DNA from: Marinoscillum sp040222955
GTDB lineage: Bacteria; Bacteroidota; Bacteroidia; Cytophagales; Cyclobacteriaceae
NCBI RefSeq assembly: GCF_040222955.1
Contig: NZ_JAVKCA010000024.1
Span: 12,134 to 76,133, forward strand
DNA length: 64,000 nucleotides
Reading direction: 5' to 3'
Below the pieces are notes generated by a model. That model worked only from the letters and a program-made list of their open reading frames with translations. It had not been told where the DNA came from and made no database searches. A program made the translations under genes and the position numbers. Numbering within the stretch: the stretch's first letter is position 1; each line of letters opens with the position of its first letter. Shown here piece after piece: positions 1-7,261 of this stretch.

Positions 1-183
1 GGGCCTCTTCTTAATAAATTCTACTATGGCGTCAAGGCCAGAAAGTTCATCTTTAAAATGGATTTCTCCACGAGAATCCCTACTCACCAGAAGACCATGA
101 AAGCTTAATCCATCAGCGTACCTAATAATACCAATGCCCAAGCACTCTTGAATAAAGAACCGATCAAACACACCAAAACCCAT
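1..183 (-). CDS. Partial gene of the secretion operon, unknown product (runs off the left edge)
   Basis: The ATG at 183-181 overlaps the TAA of the secretin gene as TAATG, and the frame stays open for 61 codons to the window edge. The visible N-terminus begins MGFGVFDRFFIQECLGIGII, with no signal peptide. It is the next gene of the pseudopilin/ATPase/secretin operon, and the overlap implies translational coupling. By position it could be a PilM/GspL-like inner-membrane assembly protein, but I see no diagnostic motif, so the function is left open. Confidence 0.7.
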   Translation of the reverse strand, partial: MGFGVFDRFFIQECLGIGIIRYADGLSFHGLLVSRDSRGEIHFKDELSGLDAIVEFIKKRP

Positions 184-2063
184 TAGTACACAACAGTTGG
201 CTTGATGAAAATTAATAGTTTATTATCGATATTGTCTTTGGACCTTGAGCTAAAAAGCCATTTAATGATAGGTATGCGCGACAATAAAGGAACACCACTG
301 CCGCTCTCTGACCTGCTGGCTTCTTCTAGCCCACCTATGACTACCATCTCTTCATTTTTCACCCTGATTTTAGAAATAAATTTCCGTGTTGAGTTTCCAG
401 GTGGCGCACCTTTCGCTTCGGGCGGAATGAAGTCGCTGAATTCAGCTTCTATGCTCAAGGTGACATCTTCCATATCACTCACAAACGGATTGATTTTCAA
501 ATCCAGATTGGCTTCTACTTTTTCATATTTTGGAGTGACTGTAACAATGGGATTTACGCCCCCGGTGACGTTCTGGGTCTCAATCAGATAATAAACCGAT
601 TGACCAATAGTAAGGCTAGCTTCATGCCCGTTGAGTGTTGATAATTTTGGAGTGGATCGAATATTGATATTGTTGTTGGCTTCCATTGCTTCAATTGTCG
701 CATAGAAGCTGGGTGTGACTCTTCCTAAATTCATAATTCCACGGCTATCCAAATTGTTAAGGACGCGATTGAAGGTGGCTGAGCTAACCGTCAGATCCAC
801 TCCCGAAAAAATCTGACCCTGGGTAGTCGGAACCGAGTCAGCCAGAAATGCCTTTATACCCGTCCTCAAAGAGCTCCCTTTGCGCACCTCTACCACCATA
901 ACTTCTATCAGTACATTAGGAACCGATCGATCTATGTCTTTCAGGAAATTCAAAAGCTTATTGGTGGCCTGTTCACTACCTGTGAGAATCAATGCATTGA
1001 GGTCATTAAATGGTTTGACCAGCACCTGTTTCAATAGAGGTTGAGGGATAATCTCCTCCACACCCTGAACTGAACGATTCTTAAAGGAATATACCCTTGC
1101 TTCATTCAAAATTCCTTTTTCGGTTTCTCCAATTAGGTAAATGCCATTTTCAGTAATCGAATAGCTCTGACTGGAGGACTCCATAGCGATACCGAGAAAA
1201 TCCTCGAAGGCCACAGAATCAAGATAGCAATTAATCAGCCCCTGAGTGGTACCAAGCATGATATAATTAATATTCAGCTGCTCACTTACCTGTCTGATGA
1301 GATCGGATGCTGGGGTCTGGTTGCAGGTTACAGACATAAAAGGACGCCCATGTTTGTAATATGTGGTGAATTTGAGATCAGAGCTTCCGCGTGTTCCTGC
1401 CCCACTCAATTGGCTCCCCCCTCTACCACTCTCGGATGGGACGGGGATCGGACTGGATATTTGATAGACCCTATCCGCTCTCTTTATTAATTTAAGGTTA
1501 TTGGCCTCAGCAAAGTTTTCAATGGCCTGAGCAATGGGCAAGTTGTTGATAAACGCATTCACGGGTTGGTTAGCAACTGACTGATTAACGATGAGGTTAT
1601 ATCCTGATTGGAGTGTTATTTCTTGCGCTACTACTCCCAGAAGATCATTGTGAGCATTAATCGACAAGAGCTGCTGACTTGAGTCTAACACTGCAATCAC
1701 CTTTGGTACTTCAGGAAGTTTCTCCTGATAAAAGGAGAAAATATTGTTGGTGAATTTGATTTGCAGATGGTATTCATCACAGATAAACAGCAATAAATCC
1801 TTTACCAACACATCATTGAAGTTGTTGGTGATCGCTATCTGCGGGATATTGCCCAGGTTCACGTTCAGTTGATGCGTTTCTGCTACCGCCCTGAGCAACT
1901 CCGACAAGGGGGCGTCAACCAGTGTAAAATCCACCTTTTCGGTAAGTCCGGGTACTTCCTTACTCAGGGTATCAAGCCGCTCTGCAAGACCAACCGTGCC
2001 TTGCGCCTTCCCTAAGTAGACGGCAAACAAGATGAGAATATAAAATATAAGTGATTTGCTCAA
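183..2063 (-). CDS. Secretin (GspD/PilQ-type outer-membrane channel)
   Basis: A 626-residue secretin, the outer-membrane pore of type II secretion or type IV pilus systems. Residues 1-20 form a signal peptide ending in KAQ. Two STN-like/N domains follow (about 45-110 and 125-200), each with the TxNF..V.V.DLL-type fold seen at 78-95. Roughly residues 330-625 hold the secretin core, with an N1-like segment containing LNALILTG and the terminal VPLLSRIPIIKWLFSSR segment that is classic for GspD C-termini. The start ATG overlaps the stop of the upstream gspE as ATGA, so the two are translationally coupled. No pilotin-binding S-domain is obvious. Assignment to T2SS rather than a pilus system is inference; related clusters occur in Cytophaga-type bacteria. 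Confidence 0.9.
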   Translation of the reverse strand: MSKSLIFYILILFAVYLGKAQGTVGLAERLDTLSKEVPGLTEKVDFTLVDAPLSELLRAVAETHQLNVNLGNIPQIAITNNFNDVLVKDLLLFICDEYHLQIKFTNNIFSFYQEKLPEVPKVIAVLDSSQQLLSINAHNDLLGVVAQEITLQSGYNLIVNQSVANQPVNAFINNLPIAQAIENFAEANNLKLIKRADRVYQISSPIPVPSESGRGGSQLSGAGTRGSSDLKFTTYYKHGRPFMSVTCNQTPASDLIRQVSEQLNINYIMLGTTQGLINCYLDSVAFEDFLGIAMESSSQSYSITENGIYLIGETEKGILNEARVYSFKNRSVQGVEEIIPQPLLKQVLVKPFNDLNALILTGSEQATNKLLNFLKDIDRSVPNVLIEVMVVEVRKGSSLRTGIKAFLADSVPTTQGQIFSGVDLTVSSATFNRVLNNLDSRGIMNLGRVTPSFYATIEAMEANNNINIRSTPKLSTLNGHEASLTIGQSVYYLIETQNVTGGVNPIVTVTPKYEKVEANLDLKINPFVSDMEDVTLSIEAEFSDFIPPEAKGAPPGNSTRKFISKIRVKNEEMVVIGGLEEASRSESGSGVPLLSRIPIIKWLFSSRSKDNIDNKLLIFIKPTVVY

Positions 2064-3472
2064 AGTAAGTACGTAAAAATTTCCTCCAGAGAGGTTTCCC
2101 CCTGCTCAAATTGTTCAATTGCGCTGGTCATCAGGCTGCCATTTTCGGGTTTGTATTGATCCGGTTTTGAAAAAATCAATTCCTTATTGAACTCCGTGAT
2201 GTTGACCATTTCGTAAATGGCTTTCCGCCCTTTGTAGCCGGTTCCATGACACTCACTACATCCCACAGGGGTAAAATAACAATCTATTTGCGAATTCTTC
2301 AAAATTTCTGGTAAGTGGGACAAATCTGATTCCCTGGCCTTGCAGGTGGGACATAACCTTCGCAATAGTCGCTGGGCCACAGCCACATTCAAGGTGTCTG
2401 CGATGAGGTACTCCGGGATGCCCATCTCCATGAGCCGGGAGATAATCCCAATGGCCGAATTGGTATGTAATGTGGACATGACCAAATGACCGGTCATAGC
2501 TGCCCTGATCGCTATCTTGGCTGTATCCACATCCCTAATCTCACCCACCATAATGATATCCGGATCTTGCCGCAAAAATGTTCTCAGCGTGGTAGCGAAA
2601 TCCAAACCCACCTTCTCATTCAATTGCACCTGATTAATTCCATCGAGCGTGTACTCGATGGGATCTTCTATGGTGAGGATATTCGTAGTAGACACATTGA
2701 GGTACTTGAGTGCACCATATAGCGTGGTGGTTTTGCCGGATCCTGTTGGTCCACTGATGAGCACCATGCCCTGTGGTCGGGAAATGGACGCCAGAAAAAG
2801 TTTTAACTGATCGGGATTAAGGCCAAGCTGTCGTATATCCAGATTGGAAGCATCACTGGAAAGTAATCTCAGTACCACCTTCTCTCCAAACAATGTGGGG
2901 AGTACCGAAACCCGGATATCGTATTGGCCTTTTGCATTTTTAATCAGAATACGCCCATCCTGAGGCAATCGCTTTTCTGCAATGTCCAGGTTGCTGATGA
3001 TCTTGATCTTATTGATGTACTCATGATATTTCTCCTTTTTGAGCTCATAGCGCTCGACCAGCTTACCGTCCAACCGCATTCTGATCCTGGACCGATCCTG
3101 ATATTTTTCTATATGAATATCACTGCACCCAAGCTCGTTGGCTTCCGAGATCATTTCACCAATAAAGTCATCGGAATTTACGTTTAGTGAGCGGATGGAA
3201 TCTCCCTTTGATCTAAGGTAATATTTAGTGAGTTGACTATCTATCCATTCCTTATCCGCATGCTCTATGTGTATTTCCTTTCCTGTGATCACCGAAAGCT
3301 GTCGGGTCAACACATCTAAGTCCGGAGCGTCGGAACACAGCACCAACCGCTTCCCTTCAGCTGCCCTCGGAAAAACCCGATATTTCCAGGCAATCGAAGT
3401 TGAAAGCTCATTGATCAGATTAGAAGAAATAGGCGCTGACTGGTCCAACATGAATATCAATATATAAAGCAA
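2060..3472 (-). CDS. GspE/PilB-family secretion ATPase
   Basis: A cytoplasmic hexameric ATPase that powers pseudopilus assembly. Walker A is GPTGSGKTTT at residues 241-250. An Asp-box (TIEDPIEY), Walker B-like DPDIIMVGEIRD and His-box (GHLVMSTLHTN) follow, then a zinc-binding pair of CxxC motifs (CPTC and CSEC) in the C-terminal third. At 470 residues it is shorter than typical GspE (about 500) because the N1E domain is reduced. The annotated start overlaps the upstream gene by 53 bases; an internal ATG at 3451-3449 (MLDQSAPISS) would give 463 residues and is equally plausible. It sits between the prepilin peptidase gene and the secretin gene. Confidence 0.92.
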   Translation of the reverse strand: MLYILIFMLDQSAPISSNLINELSTSIAWKYRVFPRAAEGKRLVLCSDAPDLDVLTRQLSVITGKEIHIEHADKEWIDSQLTKYYLRSKGDSIRSLNVNSDDFIGEMISEANELGCSDIHIEKYQDRSRIRMRLDGKLVERYELKKEKYHEYINKIKIISNLDIAEKRLPQDGRILIKNAKGQYDIRVSVLPTLFGEKVVLRLLSSDASNLDIRQLGLNPDQLKLFLASISRPQGMVLISGPTGSGKTTTLYGALKYLNVSTTNILTIEDPIEYTLDGINQVQLNEKVGLDFATTLRTFLRQDPDIIMVGEIRDVDTAKIAIRAAMTGHLVMSTLHTNSAIGIISRLMEMGIPEYLIADTLNVAVAQRLLRRLCPTCKARESDLSHLPEILKNSQIDCYFTPVGCSECHGTGYKGRKAIYEMVNITEFNKELIFSKPDQYKPENGSLMTSAIEQFEQGETSLEEIFTYLL

Positions 3473-3908
3473 CGGTAAATATAGGGGTCAAAAACCCCGC
3501 AAGCGGAATCAAATTCCTCTTTTTGTACTTTTCTGAAAAGCGTTTGGCCATCAAATGAATACCTAATGCAGCCATCAGCCCGATGTTCAGCCAAATGACA
3601 AAATCCGGAAAATCAAAATAAACAGACACGATCATCAGATATAAAACATCCCCTAGTCCAAACATGCCTGAGAAACTCAGGTGATTGCGCCAGCGAATCA
3701 CCAACATAGACAAACCTATGGCCACAGCAAGGAAAACCCAATTAAAAACAACACTGGAAGGATCAATGGGACGAACCAAGAAATGAAAGAATACTGGCAG
3801 CAACGCAAAAAAAAGGATCAGATAAAGATGAATGCTTCTGCTTTTCAAATCCTGCCAAAAAATCATCAATGAGCAACAGGTGTAAAGCAGAAATAAAATC
3901 ACATACAT
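3420..3908 (-). CDS. Short type IV prepilin peptidase (A24 family)
   Basis: A polytopic membrane protein of 162 residues when started at ATG 3908-3906, which overlaps the pseudopilin stop as TGATG. A longer frame from 3956 would intrude on the upstream gene and add a polar N-terminus. The two aspartates expected of A24 aspartyl peptidases are visible: D in IFWQDLKSRSI and the GLGD motif. The N-terminal methyltransferase half of PilD/GspO is absent, as in the minimal TadV/CpaA type. It would remove the leader of the pseudopilin encoded just upstream. Substrate assignment is inferred from the operon. Confidence 0.8.
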   Translation of the reverse strand: MYVILFLLYTCCSLMIFWQDLKSRSIHLYLILFFALLPVFFHFLVRPIDPSSVVFNWVFLAVAIGLSMLVIRWRNHLSFSGMFGLGDVLYLMIVSVYFDFPDFVIWLNIGLMAALGIHLMAKRFSEKYKKRNLIPLAGFLTPIFTVALYIDIHVGPVSAYFF

Positions 3909-4321
3909 CAGTCCTTTTGGGTCTCTAGCATGTTTCCATCCTGATCGATTTCCCAAATATTCATCACGCCATCCCCATCAAAATCCACCTGCGCAGTGGC
4001 TCTGGCCACGTACGTAGTGGGTGTAGCCTCTATGATTTCTATCAGGTAGTTGGCATTTCCTGCTTCCTCACTCACCAGTCCCTCCTGCTCAAACCCAATC
4101 TGATCCAGGTTGTCGCTAAACCGGGAGTACTCATAGTAATAAGTCTTTTGCAGGGTATGCACATGCTTGAGGGCCTGCTTGGCTTCAATAGACCTGGTAC
4201 GGGTAATAAGTGGCATCAGGGAAGGCAGGGCCAATAAAACCAATATCCCAATGATCACTAACACTACCAGTAATTCAGATAGGGTAAATGCCGCCAGCCG
4301 CTTTTGATTCAGTTTACTCAT
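3908..4321 (-). CDS. Type II pseudopilin (GspG-like)
   Basis: 137 residues. A short basic leader (MSKLNQKRLAA) is followed by the class III signal FTLSELLVVLVIIGIL, with the conserved Glu at mature position 5 and a single hydrophobic helix. The residue before the cleavage site is Ala rather than the usual Gly. The C-terminal half contains DFDGDGVMNIWEIDQDGN, an acidic calcium-loop-like segment reminiscent of the GspG calcium site. This is the first gene of the operon; only one pseudopilin is visible in the window, so minor pseudopilins must lie elsewhere or be absent. Confidence 0.85.
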   Translation of the reverse strand: MSKLNQKRLAAFTLSELLVVLVIIGILVLLALPSLMPLITRTRSIEAKQALKHVHTLQKTYYYEYSRFSDNLDQIGFEQEGLVSEEAGNANYLIEIIEATPTTYVARATAQVDFDGDGVMNIWEIDQDGNMLETQKD

Positions 4322-4490
4322 AGATTTGTTTGGACTTTCGTCAAATTTAGGAAAAACCGCATTGGTTTAATCATTGAGCAACTCCAATTTAGTGAAGATG
4401 ATCCGTAACCTTACGATATTTCCGGAGCTGAACTCAGATGCCAATGAGTGATTATTTACTGGTCTAGTGCAAAGTCTGACTTTTCATGCG

Positions 4491-4577
4491 GTAGCCTTAC
4501 TTAACTGGTAAGGCTTCAATGCCAATTAAGTCAGTTACAAACTGACTGAAGTTATGCTGTGTTAAACTTAAGCCAGT
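4491..4577. repeat. Cluster of REP-like hairpins downstream of the tail-fibre-like gene
   Basis: Three small inverted repeats lie in a row. AGCCTTAC (4493-4500) pairs with GTAAGGCT (4508-4515), and GTAG stands at 4491-4494. AGTCAGTT (4529-4536) pairs with AACTGACT (4540-4547) around the loop ACA. AAGTT (4549-4553) pairs with AACTT (4565-4569), followed by AAGCC. The second and third closely match the pair at 8292-8349, so this is a dispersed repeat family in this genome. Confidence 0.6.
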
Positions 4578-4587
4578 AAAGGGTCCT

Positions 4588-5592
4588 TCAGTCCCCAGAT
4601 GTATTTTTGTTTTGCAAGGCGGAAATTTGTTTTTCAAGTTTTTCAACCCGCTCATTTTGTTCAATAAGATGGAGAGTCAATTCCTCAATCTTTTTCAAAA
4701 GCTTGATATTCATATCACCTAGATCAATTCCATTTTCTTCCATAGTCATTGCAGATGGAATTTCTGGAAGGTGTCTATTTTCCGCGATATACTTCTTAGT
4801 TGCATTTAGGGATAATAGTTCATAATCCTCATCAAACACATAGTCTGGACCTGGCACTAATAGATCTACTTTTACTTCGTTAGCGTGAATATTCCCTTTA
4901 ACGGTAAGCTTGGAGTCAGGAATTGTGGTGCCAATTCCAACCTTTCCATCGTAAGTAAATCGAGTGCTGAAATTCTGATTTCCGGTATAAAGATCAATAT
5001 GCTCCAGGTAATTATTGTCATTAACAAAATCAATAGATTGATGATTCGTATTATCAATTATTGCCTGAAGCTTTAGTGTGGTGTTTTTCCATTCAGTTCC
5101 GTTAGCAGTTCTTATTGACTTAAATTCCAATTTTTGCCTTCCCACTTCAAATTTTGCCCCTATTTTGATATCATCCACTGAGGTTCCAACTGCAGCAGAT
5201 TTTGTATGCAAAGCAGCTATGGGATTCACAGTTCCAATTCCCACATAACCATTAATGTCAATGATAAGGTCTTTTCCCTGTTGCCAGGTTTGTCCTCTAC
5301 CAATTACAAAATTATTATTTACTGATTCATCTATACCTGTCACCCACCTTTGTTCTCCCGTGCGCAAATACTGAACCAGAGCATTCCCAGATCCACTTTG
5401 CTCTACTGTTAACCCGGCATTCTTATCTTTCTCAGCTGAGTTTTCTTTAATATGAACTAGACTAATTGGATTTGAAATTCCTACTCCAACTCTGCTGCCC
5501 GTATCAGTAATTATTTGCGCTTCTCCAAATGAGACTAAGACACAGATAAAAACTAAACTAATTGGGCCTTTAATACTTGATAGATTTACCAT
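4588..5592 (-). CDS. Secreted tail-fibre-like surface protein
   Basis: 334 residues with an N-terminal signal (hydrophobic stretch 12-26 ending GEAQ). Repeated motifs of the form VGIG(T)..P...L..K at about 35-50, 115-130 and 215-230 resemble the beta-helical repeats of Bacteroidota proteins annotated as tail fibre proteins. The C-terminus has the characteristic ENRHLPEIPSA segment followed by an amphipathic coiled coil (about 290-330), which probably trimerises. It ends in a plain coiled coil with no S74 endosialidase-type chaperone domain. Role in the cell is unknown. A decayed copy of the same C-terminus lies directly upstream (5640-5784). Confidence 0.65.
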   Translation of the reverse strand: MVNLSSIKGPISLVFICVLVSFGEAQIITDTGSRVGVGISNPISLVHIKENSAEKDKNAGLTVEQSGSGNALVQYLRTGEQRWVTGIDESVNNNFVIGRGQTWQQGKDLIIDINGYVGIGTVNPIAALHTKSAAVGTSVDDIKIGAKFEVGRQKLEFKSIRTANGTEWKNTTLKLQAIIDNTNHQSIDFVNDNNYLEHIDLYTGNQNFSTRFTYDGKVGIGTTIPDSKLTVKGNIHANEVKVDLLVPGPDYVFDEDYELLSLNATKKYIAENRHLPEIPSAMTMEENGIDLGDMNIKLLKKIEELTLHLIEQNERVEKLEKQISALQNKNTSGD

Positions 5593-6109
5593 AGCGGATT
5601 GTTTTTCTAATAATTCTCGTTTTTATTAATAATAAAATGCTAAACTCTAATTCTGGGACCTGCTGACATCCCACGTACATGGCTTTAAGTTTGGTTATTC
5701 CTTTTAGACGTCCATTTTGCTTCTCTAGCTCAATCAGATGACACATCAACTCTACTACTTTCTTCAACAACCTGGCTTCATTTCATCCAATAACCAACCA
5801 CCGGTACATATGACCAACAAAACAAATAAAGGAAATTCTCAATTCGAATCAAATCTTTCATTGTGAATAACATATGCGTTACAATTGAGACAAAAAACTG
5901 TACTCTGTACTGAAGCTAGTCCCCGTCCCAGTTGATGCTTCCAGTGGTTTCAAAACGTTGATTCATTTTAAATAACCCAATCATATAGAAAGCTCTATTG
6001 CTATGTATATAAAGTTGTTTATGACAGTATTAAGAGACAATAATTATTTATCAACCTCAATTTCATTTGGTGAAAATTCAAATTACATTCACAAAATTTA
6101 TATTGTACT
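5593..6109. other. Intergenic region with gene remnants
   Basis: 517 bases without an intact gene. It holds the tail-fibre-like remnant at 5640-5784. A second possible minus-strand remnant at 5916-6029 reads about 37 codons in frame to a TAG and ends TTGSINWDGD; it looks like the C-terminus of a larger protein that I cannot identify. The last 60 bases before 6110 are AT-rich and presumably hold the promoter of the lipoprotein gene. Confidence 0.45.
5640..5784 (-). pseudogene. Decayed C-terminal copy of the tail-fibre-like gene
   Basis: Read on the minus strand from 5784, the frame gives NEARLLKKVVELMCHLIELE, which aligns with IKLLKKIEELTLHLIEQNER of the intact gene at 4588-5592. A TGA directly precedes the fragment and no upstream domain is present. 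It is best read as the relic of a tandem duplicate that lost everything but its coiled coil. The small ORF over this stretch is probably not expressed. Confidence 0.55.
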
Positions 6110-6532
6110 ATGAAGACTCTTTTGGTTATTTGTATTGCGGGTGCGTTGGCTTTGAATGCTTGTACTACGGAAATAATTGCGCCAGCAGGTTCTCCGGGAC
6201 AGGATGGAATTGATGGGCGCGACGGGAACGCAAATGTTCAAATTACAATTCACGATGTGACTTGGTCTACGCCAGATACTGTAATTTGGGTTGCTGAAGT
6301 TCTGGAAGCAAACATCATGTTGGATATCTTGGAAAATGGAACTGTGCAAGTCTTTCTCTCAAATGATAAAAAAAACTGGTTACAAATTCCGTTCACTTTT
6401 GACTCCTACCAATATTTGTTCTGGTACAATAAAGGAAAGGTTACCCTAAGAGCAAAAAATGGGGGTAAAATTATGCCGTCTAATAGATTATATAAACATG
6501 GGAAAATTGTAGTAATAGAAGGAACAATCTAG
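6110..6532 (+). CDS. Small lipoprotein with a collagen-like stretch
   Basis: 140 residues. The N-terminus is a lipoprotein signal peptide with lipobox LNAC (Cys18). It is followed by a short Gly-x-y collagen-like run (GSPGQDGIDGRDGN, about 28-41) and a beta-rich domain of about 90 residues with no motif I recognise. Small collagen-like lipoproteins of this shape are common in Bacteroidota and their role is mostly unknown. It stands alone on the plus strand between minus-strand accessory genes. Confidence 0.7.
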   Translation: MKTLLVICIAGALALNACTTEIIAPAGSPGQDGIDGRDGNANVQITIHDVTWSTPDTVIWVAEVLEANIMLDILENGTVQVFLSNDKKNWLQIPFTFDSYQYLFWYNKGKVTLRAKNGGKIMPSNRLYKHGKIVVIEGTI

Positions 6533-6575
6533 TCTAGACAAGGCAATCTATCCCGCGGTATTGACTTATGTGGGG

Positions 6576-6878
6576 TTAGTACTGTTTGGGTTCTTGTTTG
6601 ACATGCCGAACTCTTAAGATCCTGATCTCTTTATCCGTATGTCTATAAACAACCCGATAAGAATGTTTTTCAAAAACCCGGTAGTTCCCTGAGTTATCAT
6701 TCTTGAATTTATCAGGTGGGTACATTTCGGGATGATCAGCCAGCTTCTTAGTCTCCGTTAAAATCTCATCCCTTACTTTCTTCGCATTATTTAGGGATTC
6801 TTCTTTTATCCGTTTGTATGCGTTTTTGAGTGAAGCTTCCGCCCCTTTATTCCATACCACAATTGGTTTTTTCACCAT
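6576..6878 (-). CDS. RelE/ParE-family toxin
   Basis: 100 residues matching the ParE/RelE fold: an N-terminal helix pair (KNAYKRIKEESLNNAKKVRDEI), the loop with a Pro-rich motif (ADHPEMYPPD), and C-terminal strands NYRVFEKHSYRVVYRHTD and IRILRVRHVKQEP. The RVVYR and RVRH elements are typical. ParE members poison DNA gyrase and RelE members cleave mRNA; the sequence resembles the ParE-like plasmid-stabilisation group more, but the target cannot be decided by eye. The start overlaps the antitoxin stop by seven bases. Confidence 0.85.
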   Translation of the reverse strand: MVKKPIVVWNKGAEASLKNAYKRIKEESLNNAKKVRDEILTETKKLADHPEMYPPDKFKNDNSGNYRVFEKHSYRVVYRHTDKEIRILRVRHVKQEPKQY

Positions 6879-7105
6879 GACTTGGATCGCACTTCAACTT
6901 CCTCCTGGGTATAAAATTCTTCTTTATCGATTGCTTGATCCGCATCGTCCAATTCTTTGTTGTACTGTTCTAAACTAATGTGCTCATGCTCCTCTTTCCA
7001 CTTAGCAAGTTCTTTGATCAATGACTTATCATGAACAGTCGCCAGCCACTCCATCAATTCCAGTTTTAATGCCTGTGTTGTACTCATATCAAAAAGCTTT
7101 TTCAC
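6872..7105 (-). CDS. Antitoxin of the ParE-type pair
   Basis: 77 residues, highly charged and helical, placed immediately upstream of and overlapping the RelE/ParE-like toxin. This is the normal antitoxin-first order. No clear HTH or ribbon-helix-helix DNA-binding motif is visible; the N-terminal MSTTQALKLELMEWLATVHD may be a short dimerisation segment. The acidic C-terminus (DDADQAIDKEEFYTQEEVEV) would be the toxin-neutralising tail. An alternative start at Met7 is possible. Function is inferred from arrangement and composition. Confidence 0.75.
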   Translation of the reverse strand: MKKLFDMSTTQALKLELMEWLATVHDKSLIKELAKWKEEHEHISLEQYNKELDDADQAIDKEEFYTQEEVEVRSKSW

Positions 7106-7232
7106 AAATTAACGATTTATTTGCATGATTTGATCCATAGAGAGACGATGATATTGCTCAACTTCCTCTGTTAGTCCCGATATTTCATTCTGAAAATAGC
7201 TTTATGAGTGGCTGAGACTGGTACCCTCCTCT

Positions 7233-7255
7233 GGCTTCAGTTTGAAACTGAAGCC
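7233..7255. repeat. REP-like perfect palindrome beside the RAYT gene
   Basis: A perfect 11-bp inverted repeat with a one-base centre: left arm GGCTTCAGTTT (7233-7243), right arm AAACTGAAGCC (7245-7255). It begins seven bases past the stop codon of the disrupted RAYT gene. The arms share GGCTT(C/A)AGTT with the hairpin at 8319-8349 on the other side of that gene, as expected for REP sequences mobilised by a RAYT. Confidence 0.7.
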
Positions 7256-7261
7256 GACTGA

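Noticed and set aside
202..591. 129-codon plus-strand frame opposite the secretin gene
   Set aside because: Fully inside the secretin C-terminal coding region; its Ser/Leu/Thr-rich sequence is the mirror of the real frame.
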